Shown here: piece after piece, positions 6,347 through 12,753 of the stretch
Layout of the letters: the number at the start of each line of letters is the position of its first letter
Position numbering within the stretch: the stretch's first letter is position 1
Program-made: the position numbers and the translations under genes
Assembly: GCA_021205645.1 (NCBI GenBank)
Contig: JAJPXE010000029.1
Location: forward strand, 1-12,753
DNA from: Candidatus Gastranaerophilales bacterium
GTDB lineage: Bacteria > Cyanobacteriota > Vampirovibrionia > Gastranaerophilales > Gastranaerophilaceae
DNA: 12,753 bases
Direction of reading: 5' to 3'
The notes under the pieces: model-generated
The model's input: the letters and a program-made list of their open reading frames with translations, nothing else
Told to the model about the DNA's origin: nothing
The model's database searches: none

Positions 6347-6529
6347 TTAAGCTTGCCATTGTTGAGTTGCTGTAGGCGGAGCCGGAGGTGTCATAGGAGG
6401 AGCTACGTTTAAAGTAGGCTGGCTCAAGTTTAACTGTACTGCATTATAACTCGGTTTAAAATCAGGAACTTCTCCATAAACCGGAGCTTGTTGAGGAATG
6501 CTTGCATTAGCTGCAATGGATGTTGTCAT
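6347..6529 (-). CDS. 60-residue protein with the SYNAVQLNL motif
   Basis: This is a short protein made almost only of a Pro/Ala/Gln-rich chain around DFKPSYNAVQLNLSQPTLN (residues 23-41), the motif also found near the N-terminus of the next gene downstream. A good Shine-Dalgarno (AAGGA, 7 nt before the ATG) and motif conservation support it as real. No signal peptide, membrane segment or catalytic motif is present. The DNA for the motif is 24 of 29 identical to the neighbour (6426-6454 against 6131-6159), indicating duplication. It might be a tag-like peptide binding a common partner, or a shortened duplicate; the role is unknown. Confidence 0.65.
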   Translation of the reverse strand: MTTSIAANASIPQQAPVYGEVPDFKPSYNAVQLNLSQPTLNVAPPMTPPAPPTATQQWQA

Positions 6530-6567
6530 TTTGTCGTCCTTTCAATACTATATCTTACGATAAACCT

Positions 6568-6576
6568 ATTATCACA
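6568..6576 (-). promoter_or_regulatory. Candidate extended -10 for the 60-residue gene
   Basis: On the minus strand TGTGATAAT (an extended TGn element plus GATAAT) lies 38 nt before the ATG. A partly matching -35 (TTTAGA) is at only 15 bp. An alternative is TTTACA-17-TATCGT slightly downstream. Neither is strong; one of them is probably real, because the gene follows a long gap. Confidence 0.25.
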
Positions 6577-6860
6577 TAGTGTAAAGCATCTAAAGATATT
6601 TTTTTGTCAAAAAATGAGCTTATTGTTACAAAATTTAATATTTATTACATTGTTTGTAATCGTACAAAACCCATGACGGACAGTAGTTTTCGGGTTTAGG
6701 ATAAATACCTTATTGTTTTCAGATGAGGTAATAACCCTCCCTGTCCTCTCCGGAGTGGTAAATATATTGAGGGAATTGAAAATACATTTACCCCTGCGGG
6801 TGAGGGGAAATTGGGTTTGCCCTCTCCTTTTGGGGAGAGGGGCGGAGCGGGTGCTTGCGA

Positions 6861-6906
6861 GAGCGGCAGCGGGTGTAAAACGCTGTGCGTTTTACACGGT
6901 CTGCCG
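6861..6906 (+). repeat. Palindromic repeat copy C
   Basis: It starts GAGCGGCAGCGGGTGT and ends GTCTGCCG, the same ends as copy A (start) and copy B (both). The core is an 11-bp hairpin (arms 6873-6883 and 6887-6897, loop TGT) with a sequence unrelated to the core of copy A. The start GAGCGGCAGCGGG recurs exactly 45 bp on, at 6906-6918, where a shorter palindrome GGGAAC-TG-GTTCCC follows. Confidence 0.7.
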
Positions 6907-6934
6907 AGCGGCAGCGGGAACTGGTTCCCACCCG

Positions 6935-7030
6935 CTCCGCAACGGAGTCGGTGTTAACGATGTTGTCGTTAACACAACGCTCCGCAACGGAGTCGGTGTT
7001 AACGATGTTGTCGTTAACACAACGCTCCGC
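6935..7030 (+). repeat. Two-copy 45-bp tandem repeat, each unit with two hairpins
   Basis: Units at 6935-6979 and 6980-7024 are identical, followed by the first six bases of a third (CTCCGC, 7025-7030). Each unit holds CTCCG-CAA-CGGAG and GTGTTAACGA-TGTTG-TCGTTAACAC (10-bp arms at 6951-6960 and 6966-6975, repeated 45 bp on). Perfect identity suggests recent duplication or strong homogenisation. Confidence 0.9.
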
Positions 7031-7209
7031 TTGCAAAGGAGTTGGCACTGTCTGCTCCGCAGGGGTGAGGGGGCGATTACGAAATATGTTTGATTTTGCC
7101 TCATCTACAATAATCACCTCCCGCAAGGTAATCACCTCACCTAAAAATCTGGTTCTCGTTCCTCGAACCGATTTTCTGCCCTCTCCGTCCGGAGAGGGCT
7201 TAAATCTTA

Positions 7210-7235
7210 TTCCCCTCTCCTAACGGGGAGGGGAA
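7210..7235 (-). terminator. Hairpin downstream of fliI
   Basis: TTCCCCTC (7210-7217) pairs with GAGGGGAA (7228-7235), 31 nt after the fliI stop on the minus strand. No good U tract follows. Two further strong hairpins (7178-7199 and 7144-7175) lie just beyond, so transcription from fliI probably ends in this cluster, which belongs to the repeat region. Confidence 0.4.
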
Positions 7236-7266
7236 ATAAACCTTTACCCATTATCTCTTTACCCTT

Positions 7267-8613
7267 CTAGATGTCAATGTCAGCCATCATATCAACAAGT
7301 GTCTGAATAGTCGATTCCATTGTTACACTGTCAGATGTTTTTTGTTGTAAAAAAGCATTAATCTGGGGCATCATCTCTATAGCAATATCAAGTTTCGGGT
7401 TACTTCCGGGCTGATACATGCCAACATCAATCAAGTCTTTATTTTCACGATAAAGAGAGAGCATGGCTCTCATCTTGCCTGCTGCGGACTTGTGTTCGGG
7501 AGAGGCAATCGCAGACATAAGACGGGATATACTTCCAAGAACGTCAATAGCCGGATAATGGTTACTTTCTGCTACTTTTCTCGAAAGAAAAATATGTCCG
7601 TCTACAATACCCCGAACAATATCAACAATAGGGTCAGATATATCATCACCCTCCATAAGAACGGTATACAGGGCAGTAATAGAGCCTTTAGGGCTATTGC
7701 CGGCACGCTCAAGCACTTTCTGAAGCCATGAAAATATCGATGGCGGATACCCCTTCATTGTAGGCGGCTCACCGATAGACAGTCCGACTTCACGCCCTGC
7801 CATAGCACAACGGGTAACGGTATCTGTCATCAAGAAAACTTTTTTCCCTTGATCTCTAAAATATTCACAAACAGCCGTTGCCGTCAAAAGTGCTTTTTGT
7901 CTGATTAAAGGCGGCTGATCACCTGTTGAGCAGACAAGTACGGATTTTTTCATACCCTCAACACCGAGAGAATCCTCAACAAATTCCTTAACCTCGCGGC
8001 CGCGTTCGCCGATTAGAGCAACAACGTTAACATCTGCATCGGAATTTCTCGCAATCATACCGAGCAGCGTACTTTTACCGACACCCGAACCTGCAAACAG
8101 CCCCAAACGCTGTCCGCAGCCCATTGTCAAACAACCGTCAATTGCACGGACACCCGTTGAGAATTGTTCGGTTATAATCGGACGCTCAAACGGTCCGGGG
8201 GGCTGACCTTCAATATTTCGCCACAAAGCACCCTCCGTATTAAGCGGTTTTCCGTCTATCGGCTCTCCCATGGGATTTATCAAGCGACCGAGAAGAAAAT
8301 TCCCGACAGGGATGCATACAGGACTCCCGGTTGTTTCAACAAGACTTCCCTGACCAATACCAGCTCCATCAAGCAAAAGCAGCAACTGAGCAACCTCACC
8401 CTTAAACGCAACAACTTCCGCCGGTTTCTTTTTCCCGTCATATGTTTCTATATAGCACAAATCACCGATTTTTAATCCGGGAAGTTTAACTTCAACTGTC
8501 AGACCGAGCAATTTTGATACAGTCCCCTTAAACTGGTAAAGCCGTGTTTCCTCTAGTTTATCGTGAACTTTGTTTTTTAACATGTCCATATATTCTTCGT
8601 AATTTGCAACCAT
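7267..8613 (-). CDS. fliI: FliI/SctN-type export ATPase, probably flagellar FliI
   Basis: This 448-residue protein is of normal FliI length. Walker A is AGSGVGKST (174-182), the catalytic-glutamate segment is GERGREVKEF (202-211), and Walker B is VFLMTDTVTR (259-268, D264). The family block EPPTMKGYPPSIFSWLQKVLERAGN is intact, as are GSITALYTVLMEGDD (310-324), DGHIFLSRK and NHYPAIDVL (351-359). The protein forms a hexamer at the membrane export gate and unfolds or releases substrates of the flagellar or type III apparatus. FliI and injectisome SctN are close; no other flagellar or injectisome gene lies here to settle it. The VRGIVDGHI segment reads more like FliI to me. It lies 37 nt after the lipoprotein gene and has its own promoter. 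There is no Shine-Dalgarno; the start is at or near the predicted transcript 5' end. Confidence 0.85.
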   Translation of the reverse strand: MVANYEEYMDMLKNKVHDKLEETRLYQFKGTVSKLLGLTVEVKLPGLKIGDLCYIETYDGKKKPAEVVAFKGEVAQLLLLLDGAGIGQGSLVETTGSPVCIPVGNFLLGRLINPMGEPIDGKPLNTEGALWRNIEGQPPGPFERPIITEQFSTGVRAIDGCLTMGCGQRLGLFAGSGVGKSTLLGMIARNSDADVNVVALIGERGREVKEFVEDSLGVEGMKKSVLVCSTGDQPPLIRQKALLTATAVCEYFRDQGKKVFLMTDTVTRCAMAGREVGLSIGEPPTMKGYPPSIFSWLQKVLERAGNSPKGSITALYTVLMEGDDISDPIVDIVRGIVDGHIFLSRKVAESNHYPAIDVLGSISRLMSAIASPEHKSAAGKMRAMLSLYRENKDLIDVGMYQPGSNPKLDIAIEMMPQINAFLQQKTSDSVTMESTIQTLVDMMADIDI

Positions 8614-8620
8614 ATAGATT

Positions 8621-8649
8621 ATTTTATCATATTTTGTTAAACGTGTTAA
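8621..8649 (-). promoter_or_regulatory. Promoter of fliI
   Basis: On the minus strand: -35 TTAACA (8644-8649, 5 of 6), exactly 17 bp, then -10 TAAAAT (8621-8626, 5 of 6), preceded by TGA as an extended -10. This is the best sigma-70-like promoter in the window. The -10 ends 7 nt before the fliI ATG, so the message is predicted to be leaderless or nearly so. It does not resemble a sigma-28 or sigma-54 flagellar promoter. Confidence 0.6.
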
Positions 8650-8650
8650 A

Positions 8651-9064
8651 TCATTTCACATAAAAGAAATTCCATGCAAGCGGCTGTCCGAGATTATCAA
8701 CATCAAAAACCTGCATGACATATCTTCCGGCGCTATGCAAAACAAAATTGTTGTAATAATAGTACATATTTTGTTTCATAATCCTGTAATCACCCGTCCA
8801 AACTATGGAATACCCGCCACGGGGTACATTATCACCCGCTTTGAATACCTGCACACGAATAAACTCACTTTTGATTTTATCGGGTGTGTAAAATAAGTAA
8901 TAGATCTTTTGTCCAACCTCAAAATTTCTCGATGCATTCATAACGTTATGAATTGTAATCGGTTCTTTACTGAATAATATTCCGGGTTTTTCTTTATCTT
9001 TGCAGCCTGAAGTACAGACTAACAGTAACAGAAATAACACCAACAATTTTATATATTTAATCAT
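8651..9064 (-). CDS. Small probable lipoprotein, unknown function
   Basis: The product has 137 residues. It starts with a lysine-bearing hydrophobic segment (MIKYIKLLVLFLLLLVCTSGC) and a likely lipidation cysteine at C21. The residues before it (T-S-G) fit a loose lipobox, weaker than the usual L-A-G. The mature part is rich in Tyr, Phe and Val and looks like a beta domain (FEVGQKIYYLFYTP, GRYVMQVFDVDN). I recognise no family. Its ATG overlaps the stop of the preceding TPR gene by 4 nt (ATGA) with no Shine-Dalgarno, so it depends on translational coupling. The coupling suggests that the lipoprotein and the exported TPR protein act together in the envelope. Confidence 0.75.
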   Translation of the reverse strand: MIKYIKLLVLFLLLLVCTSGCKDKEKPGILFSKEPITIHNVMNASRNFEVGQKIYYLFYTPDKIKSEFIRVQVFKAGDNVPRGGYSIVWTGDYRIMKQNMYYYYNNFVLHSAGRYVMQVFDVDNLGQPLAWNFFYVK

Positions 9065-11043
9065 TTTTGTAATTGTTTAATCTTATTGTTAACAGCGTTA
9101 ATTAAGCCCTGGTCATGCTCTAATTCAACATATTTTTTGAAGTTCTCAACCGCTTTAGAATTATTATGCTCGTACTCATAAGACAAACCGAGTGCATAAT
9201 AAGCATATGTATAATTTTCATCAATAATAACAACTTTGCTGAAACAATCAATTGCATCATTAAGTTTGTTGGAATTAGCATAAACAAGCCCGAGATTGAA
9301 CCAGCCGTCGGCATATTTATCATCGCATGTGATAGCTTTTTGATAATATTCGCCTGCTTTTGTTAAATCCTTATCAGCTTTATATGTATTTCCGATTTTA
9401 AGCAGGGTTTCTTTGCTGTCAGGCTTGATAGCAAGTGCTTTTTCGTATGAAGTAAGTGCTTCTTTAGTATTTTTAGATTTTGTATATTTATCACCCGCTG
9501 CCATTAGAGAGGCAAATTCCGCATCTTTATCGGCGGTCGTTTCTGAAATCGCCACTAAATCAGTGCCTGATAACGTTTCTTTAAAGGCATTGTAAGCATC
9601 TTTGTAATCATTATTTTTCGGTGCAAGATCGACAGCTTTCTGATAATTTGCCAGAGCAAGTGCATTATTTTGTTCATTCTGATAAGCAAGAGCCATGCCA
9701 AAATACGCAGACGGCTCATTAGCATTGATTTTTATGACCTTTTCAAAACAGTTCCTTGCCTCCTCATTTTTTGTTTCATCATTGAGTTTAAACCCGTACT
9801 CAACAAGTGCTGCACAAAGATTGGTTTTAATAATCTCATCATCTTTTATTGTAAGCACTTTTTCATAAGCTTCAATTGTTTCAGGGTATTTTTCCTGAGC
9901 ATGCAGGGCTATTGCACGATTGTAATTTACCCCGAAATCATCGGGCGAGTCTTTCAATAAGATATCATAGTATTTAACAGCACTATCAAAATCACCCTTT
10001 TTATGATAACAAAAAGCTAAATCCTTAATAGTATCTTTATCAGTTGAATTTTTTTCATAAGCTTTTTCGAAATTTTCAATAGCCAAATCCATATTATCAG
10101 TTCTTTTGTATAATGCGCCAAGATTTATGTAGCCGTCTATATCATCAGGAAAAGCTTTAATATAGGAATTATACTGTTTAACAGCCTCATCGTCTTTTTC
10201 CTGTGCGGAAAGCAGATTAGCATAATCCAGTCTGAATTCATTCATATTCGGAGCGAGTTCAAACAGCTTATCATAAGTTTTTTCTGCCTCCCGGTATTTT
10301 TTTAAACATTGGTAAGAAAGAGCAAGCTGTGCAAGCGATTTAACACTGCTGCTGTCATTTTCGACAGCTTTTTCAAGCATTGCTACAGCTGCATCATATT
10401 TTTTTGTTTTAAATAATGCCGTACCGTATTTTGAATATTCTTTAAATCCGGAAGGATTTTTTTCATACATTAATGCAAAGATTTCGCATGCCTGTTGGGG
10501 TTTATCGTCCATATAATATGCCTCGGCAAGGCTTGCACGGGCATCGTCATTATCAGGATACAACTCCAAAAATTGAGTATAATAATCCTGTGCGTAAGAA
10601 TATTTTTTTTGAGCAAGCAAAACATTTGCAATATTTACCAGATTATATTTATATTCAGGACACAACTCAGCAGCTTTCCGGTAGACGATTAAAGCATTTT
10701 CATTATCCCCGAGTGTCTGATAAATACTTCCCAGACTGATATAAATAAAAGCATCATTCGGTCTTAGCTCAATAGCTTTTTTATAAGCATTTATTGCATC
10801 CTCATACTTTTCAATATTTGTATATAAACCGCCGAGCTTTGTATAAAGCATAATATCGTCATCATTATTAACCTCGATAGCTTTATGAATTAATTTAATA
10901 GCTCCTGAAATATCCTGTTTACATTCGCATACACCTGCCTGCTGATAATACTGATGGGCAGCCTTGGTCATTTTTGCCTGCACACTGCCTGAAAACATTA
11001 TTAATACAGCAAATGCAACTATTCCGACATATCCTTTATTCAT
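9061..11043 (-). CDS. Exported TPR-repeat protein, 660 residues
   Basis: An N-terminal signal peptide (MNKGYVGIVAFAVLIMFSGSVQA, likely cleavage after A23) is followed by roughly sixteen tetratricopeptide repeats. Typical units are YEDAINAYKKAIELRPND (80-97) and ADGWFNLGLVYANSNKLNDA (578-597). A linker without clear repeats lies at about 490-512. TPR arrays are protein-binding solenoids; with a signal peptide this one should work in the periplasm or at the envelope. AAGGA precedes the start by 9-10 nt. The gene follows another repeat-rich gene by 48 nt and overlaps the lipoprotein gene by 4 nt, so an operon is likely. Partner and process are unknown. Confidence 0.9.
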   Translation of the reverse strand: MNKGYVGIVAFAVLIMFSGSVQAKMTKAAHQYYQQAGVCECKQDISGAIKLIHKAIEVNNDDDIMLYTKLGGLYTNIEKYEDAINAYKKAIELRPNDAFIYISLGSIYQTLGDNENALIVYRKAAELCPEYKYNLVNIANVLLAQKKYSYAQDYYTQFLELYPDNDDARASLAEAYYMDDKPQQACEIFALMYEKNPSGFKEYSKYGTALFKTKKYDAAVAMLEKAVENDSSSVKSLAQLALSYQCLKKYREAEKTYDKLFELAPNMNEFRLDYANLLSAQEKDDEAVKQYNSYIKAFPDDIDGYINLGALYKRTDNMDLAIENFEKAYEKNSTDKDTIKDLAFCYHKKGDFDSAVKYYDILLKDSPDDFGVNYNRAIALHAQEKYPETIEAYEKVLTIKDDEIIKTNLCAALVEYGFKLNDETKNEEARNCFEKVIKINANEPSAYFGMALAYQNEQNNALALANYQKAVDLAPKNNDYKDAYNAFKETLSGTDLVAISETTADKDAEFASLMAAGDKYTKSKNTKEALTSYEKALAIKPDSKETLLKIGNTYKADKDLTKAGEYYQKAITCDDKYADGWFNLGLVYANSNKLNDAIDCFSKVVIIDENYTYAYYALGLSYEYEHNNSKAVENFKKYVELEHDQGLINAVNNKIKQLQK

Positions 11044-11078
11044 TTTAATCTTTCCTTATTTAACACACATGATTACAT

Positions 11079-11084
11079 ATTATA
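11079..11084 (-). promoter_or_regulatory. Candidate -10 box for the TPR/lipoprotein operon
   Basis: A perfect TATAAT on the minus strand lies 35 nt before the TPR gene start, in the short gap after the preceding gene. The -35 at 17 bp (TGGCAT) is poor, so this may be a weak internal promoter or chance. Confidence 0.3.
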
Positions 11085-11091
11085 GCTTAGT

Positions 11092-12753
11092 TTATAAAGT
11101 AATGCCATGAGCTTTACATAAAATATCAAGCTCATTCATTTTTTGAACAACAGCCTTCGCCAGAGAATTTATTTCCAGAGTTTTATTAAGTTCGGCAGCT
11201 TTCTGATAAAGTTGATGCGCCTTGACAATATTATCTTTTTTATCATTAGAATTGCCGGCTGCCTCACGCAGGCAATCACCTGACATTATATATAATTTAG
11301 CAAGCTGATATTGAATATCATAACCTTTAGCAATAGCTAAAGCCCGGTCTATATATATCCTTGCAGAATCGTAATCTTTGAGAGAAAGATATATTTTACA
11401 AATCAATTTATCAAATAACAGAGCAAAATAATGGTTACAGATTTCAGGTTTTTGAGCTATACTTAATGCCTTGAGCGCAATATCAAGGGCCTGCTGCTTA
11501 TCTACCATAATTGTTGCCTCAGCTGTCAAATACCAGCCTAAAAGCACACCAACCGCATTCTTTTCTTTTGCGAAATATTCTATTTGCTTTGTGTAAATAT
11601 TAATTGCATTTTGAGCCGATTGCGTTTGAAGAATTATTTTGCCGAGTATAAGTTTTGAAATATTTTTTGTGAACTTATCATTGATATTATCCGCAAATTC
11701 AGCTATTTTAAACAATTCTTCCATATCAATTTTTTCTCTGTCAGTAAAGAATTTATTTAACAAGCTTATAAGGTTAAGTCTTGATACAACGAATGAGTTA
11801 ATAATGTCTGAATTTTGATAAATTTCAAATATATCATTGAGAATTTTGTCCGACATTTTTATATTGCCCTTGATAGTATTTGCAAGAGCAAGTTCTAATT
11901 GCAGATTGCAGGCAAACTGTTTATCTTGAATTCTGTTAGCCTCCAGAATTTTGAATAATTCCGCAATAATCTTGAAAGCTCTTTCATTACCCTGTCTTGT
12001 CAAAGCTTTAGCCAGCTCAAACAGTACCAAAATCCAGCTTTCAAAAACTTCTTTTTCGCTTATAACTTTGTAGTTTGAAGATTTTCCGGCAAGTGTCATT
12101 TCAATGACCGGAATAATTTCATTTTCCGCAATATTAACAACTTCCCCAAAGTTACCGATATTGTTAAGTGCTTTTAATTTTCTGGATTTAATAACCGCAA
12201 ATTCAATTGAGTGCGGATTGTCAAACTTGTTAAGCACGTTATCAACACACTCCACAACGCCGTAGTAGTTTTCATTTTTCATAGCACATGAAGCAATATA
12301 TCCGAGCAGATCAATTTCTTCATAAACAGAAATCGGCTCACAATTGAGGGCATTGGTAAGGAATTTTATAGCTTCATTCGGATTTGATGCTTCAAGAAGT
12401 TTTCCGCTCTGAATATAAATATTTTTCTTAATATTATCGGAAGATTTTATAACATTATTTTCGACGATTTCAAGTATCTGTTTTTGAGCGGTAACAAACA
12501 AACTTGTATCACCGACATAAGATGCGGTTTGGACTCCTGTTGTCCAGATGCTTAAATACTGTTGGGTGTAGCCCATATCCTTTGCAATAAAGCTTAAAAC
12601 CGCAAATGAAGAAAGATGATAATTTTGTAACAGTACAAATAACTGTTCGCACACCTGCTTATATGTTTCTTTATCCCTTTTTAGTTCTTCTATAACCAAA
12701 TTCCAGATATTCATACTCTTAAATTCATAAGTAACATTGGATAATGACACCAG
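11092..12753 (-). CDS. C-terminal part of a TPR-like helical-repeat protein (5' end outside window)
   Basis: The frame is open to the window edge. A GTG at 12750 can be read as a start but has no visible upstream signal, since only three bases precede it, so the gene probably begins beyond the window. About 553 residues are visible. They are helical throughout, without a signal peptide in the visible part, and the C-terminal half has degenerate TPR-like units (NAINIYTKQIEYFAKEKN, DYDSARIYIDRALAIAKGYD, KAHQLYQKAAELNKTLE). Long divergent repeats of this kind often form the tail of large ATPase, kinase or cyclase signalling proteins, but no such domain is in view. It is transcribed toward, and probably with, the exported TPR gene. 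Confidence 0.7.
   Translation of the reverse strand: MVSLSNVTYEFKSMNIWNLVIEELKRDKETYKQVCEQLFVLLQNYHLSSFAVLSFIAKDMGYTQQYLSIWTTGVQTASYVGDTSLFVTAQKQILEIVENNVIKSSDNIKKNIYIQSGKLLEASNPNEAIKFLTNALNCEPISVYEEIDLLGYIASCAMKNENYYGVVECVDNVLNKFDNPHSIEFAVIKSRKLKALNNIGNFGEVVNIAENEIIPVIEMTLAGKSSNYKVISEKEVFESWILVLFELAKALTRQGNERAFKIIAELFKILEANRIQDKQFACNLQLELALANTIKGNIKMSDKILNDIFEIYQNSDIINSFVVSRLNLISLLNKFFTDREKIDMEELFKIAEFADNINDKFTKNISKLILGKIILQTQSAQNAINIYTKQIEYFAKEKNAVGVLLGWYLTAEATIMVDKQQALDIALKALSIAQKPEICNHYFALLFDKLICKIYLSLKDYDSARIYIDRALAIAKGYDIQYQLAKLYIMSGDCLREAAGNSNDKKDNIVKAHQLYQKAAELNKTLEINSLAKAVVQKMNELDILCKAHGITL

Larger units (their letters stand above)
6705..7255. repeat. Composite GC-rich palindromic repeat region
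   Basis: This 0.55-kb stretch between fliI and the 60-residue gene is packed with inverted repeats and is much richer in G+C than its surroundings. Seen from left to right: an 8-bp hairpin at 6820-6841 (CCCTCTCC/GGAGAGGG); a 12-bp inverted pair GCGGAGCGGGTG (6842-6853) and its complement (6929-6940); an 11-bp hairpin at 6873-6897; a two-copy 45-bp tandem repeat; TAATCACCTC twice (7111 and 7129); an 11-bp hairpin with one bulge at 7144-7175; a 10-bp hairpin at 7178-7199; and an 8-bp one at 7210-7235. AGATGAGG (6721-6728) and its complement (7099-7106) could be outer ends. Several frames stay open across it, but the translated text is repetitive and shows no protein family. It may be nested insertions of small non-autonomous elements. 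Confidence 0.8.

Noticed and set aside
6935..7030. Possible CRISPR array
   Set aside because: The 45-bp units are directly adjacent and identical, with no unique spacers, only two full copies and no cas genes.
6713..7223. Overlapping open frames of 70-126 codons on both strands between fliI and the 60-residue gene
   Set aside because: They exist because the palindromic repeat modules are multiples of three and lack stops; the translations are repetitive, overlap in several frames, and show no family or start signal.
6705..7255. Insertion sequence or transposon
   Set aside because: No transposase frame is present; the only candidate ends are 8 bp and may be chance. Kept as a repeat region only.
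9670..10739. Plus-strand frames of 65-96 codons inside the TPR gene
   Set aside because: They are antisense to a clear TPR array and lack start signals or recognisable content.

Overview
The window is AT-rich and densely coded, with most genes on the minus strand. It looks chromosomal, from a bacterium with a Gram-negative type envelope: there is a family-9 (heptosyltransferase-like) glycosyltransferase, a probable lipoprotein and a flagellar/type III export ATPase. The gene mix and the Pro/Ala/Gln-rich proteins carrying a 'PSYNAVQ(I/L)NL' motif would fit a gut Melainabacteria/Gastranaerophilales-type genome. That assignment is inference from memory of such genomes, not something the sequence proves. 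No rRNA, tRNA, CRISPR array, transposase or phage gene was seen.

Layout. A plus-strand GT9 glycosyltransferase (94-1113) converges on a minus-strand secreted HExxH protein (1178-1756), with a perfect 15-bp hairpin between them. Around 1757-2374 is a gene-poor stretch holding a weak repeat-derived ORF. Next, on the minus strand, is a tightly coupled operon read from 5125 down to 2375: nanE-like ManNAc-6-P epimerase, ROK sugar kinase (probable ManNAc kinase), a 70-residue unknown, and a UbiA/MenA-type prenyltransferase. Junctions are 9 nt, an 8-nt overlap and a 1-nt overlap. A 12-bp hairpin with a U-rich tail (5148-5176) separates it from the next unit: a 60-residue protein and a 340-residue HEAT-like protein that share an N-terminal motif. 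The last group, read from 12753 down to 7267, is a partial TPR-like protein, a 660-residue exported TPR protein, a probable lipoprotein overlapping it by 4 nt, and a FliI/SctN ATPase with its own good promoter.

The most unusual content is a family of GC-rich palindromic repeats. Copies at 1092-1130 and 2269-2307 (inverted) agree at 36 of 39 bases. A third set, in a complex array at about 6861-7030, shares the same GCGGCAGCGGGTGT start and GTCTGCCG end but carries a different central hairpin. Copy A supplies the last codons and stop of the GT9 gene. The array has a 45-bp period, which keeps reading frame and leaves several frames open. The family resembles in-frame palindromic elements known from other bacteria in style, but I cannot name it.

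A second theme is that three genes without a visible Shine-Dalgarno (GT9, nanE, fliI) have good -10 boxes 6-8 nt before their start codon, which suggests leaderless transcripts beside the SD-led genes.
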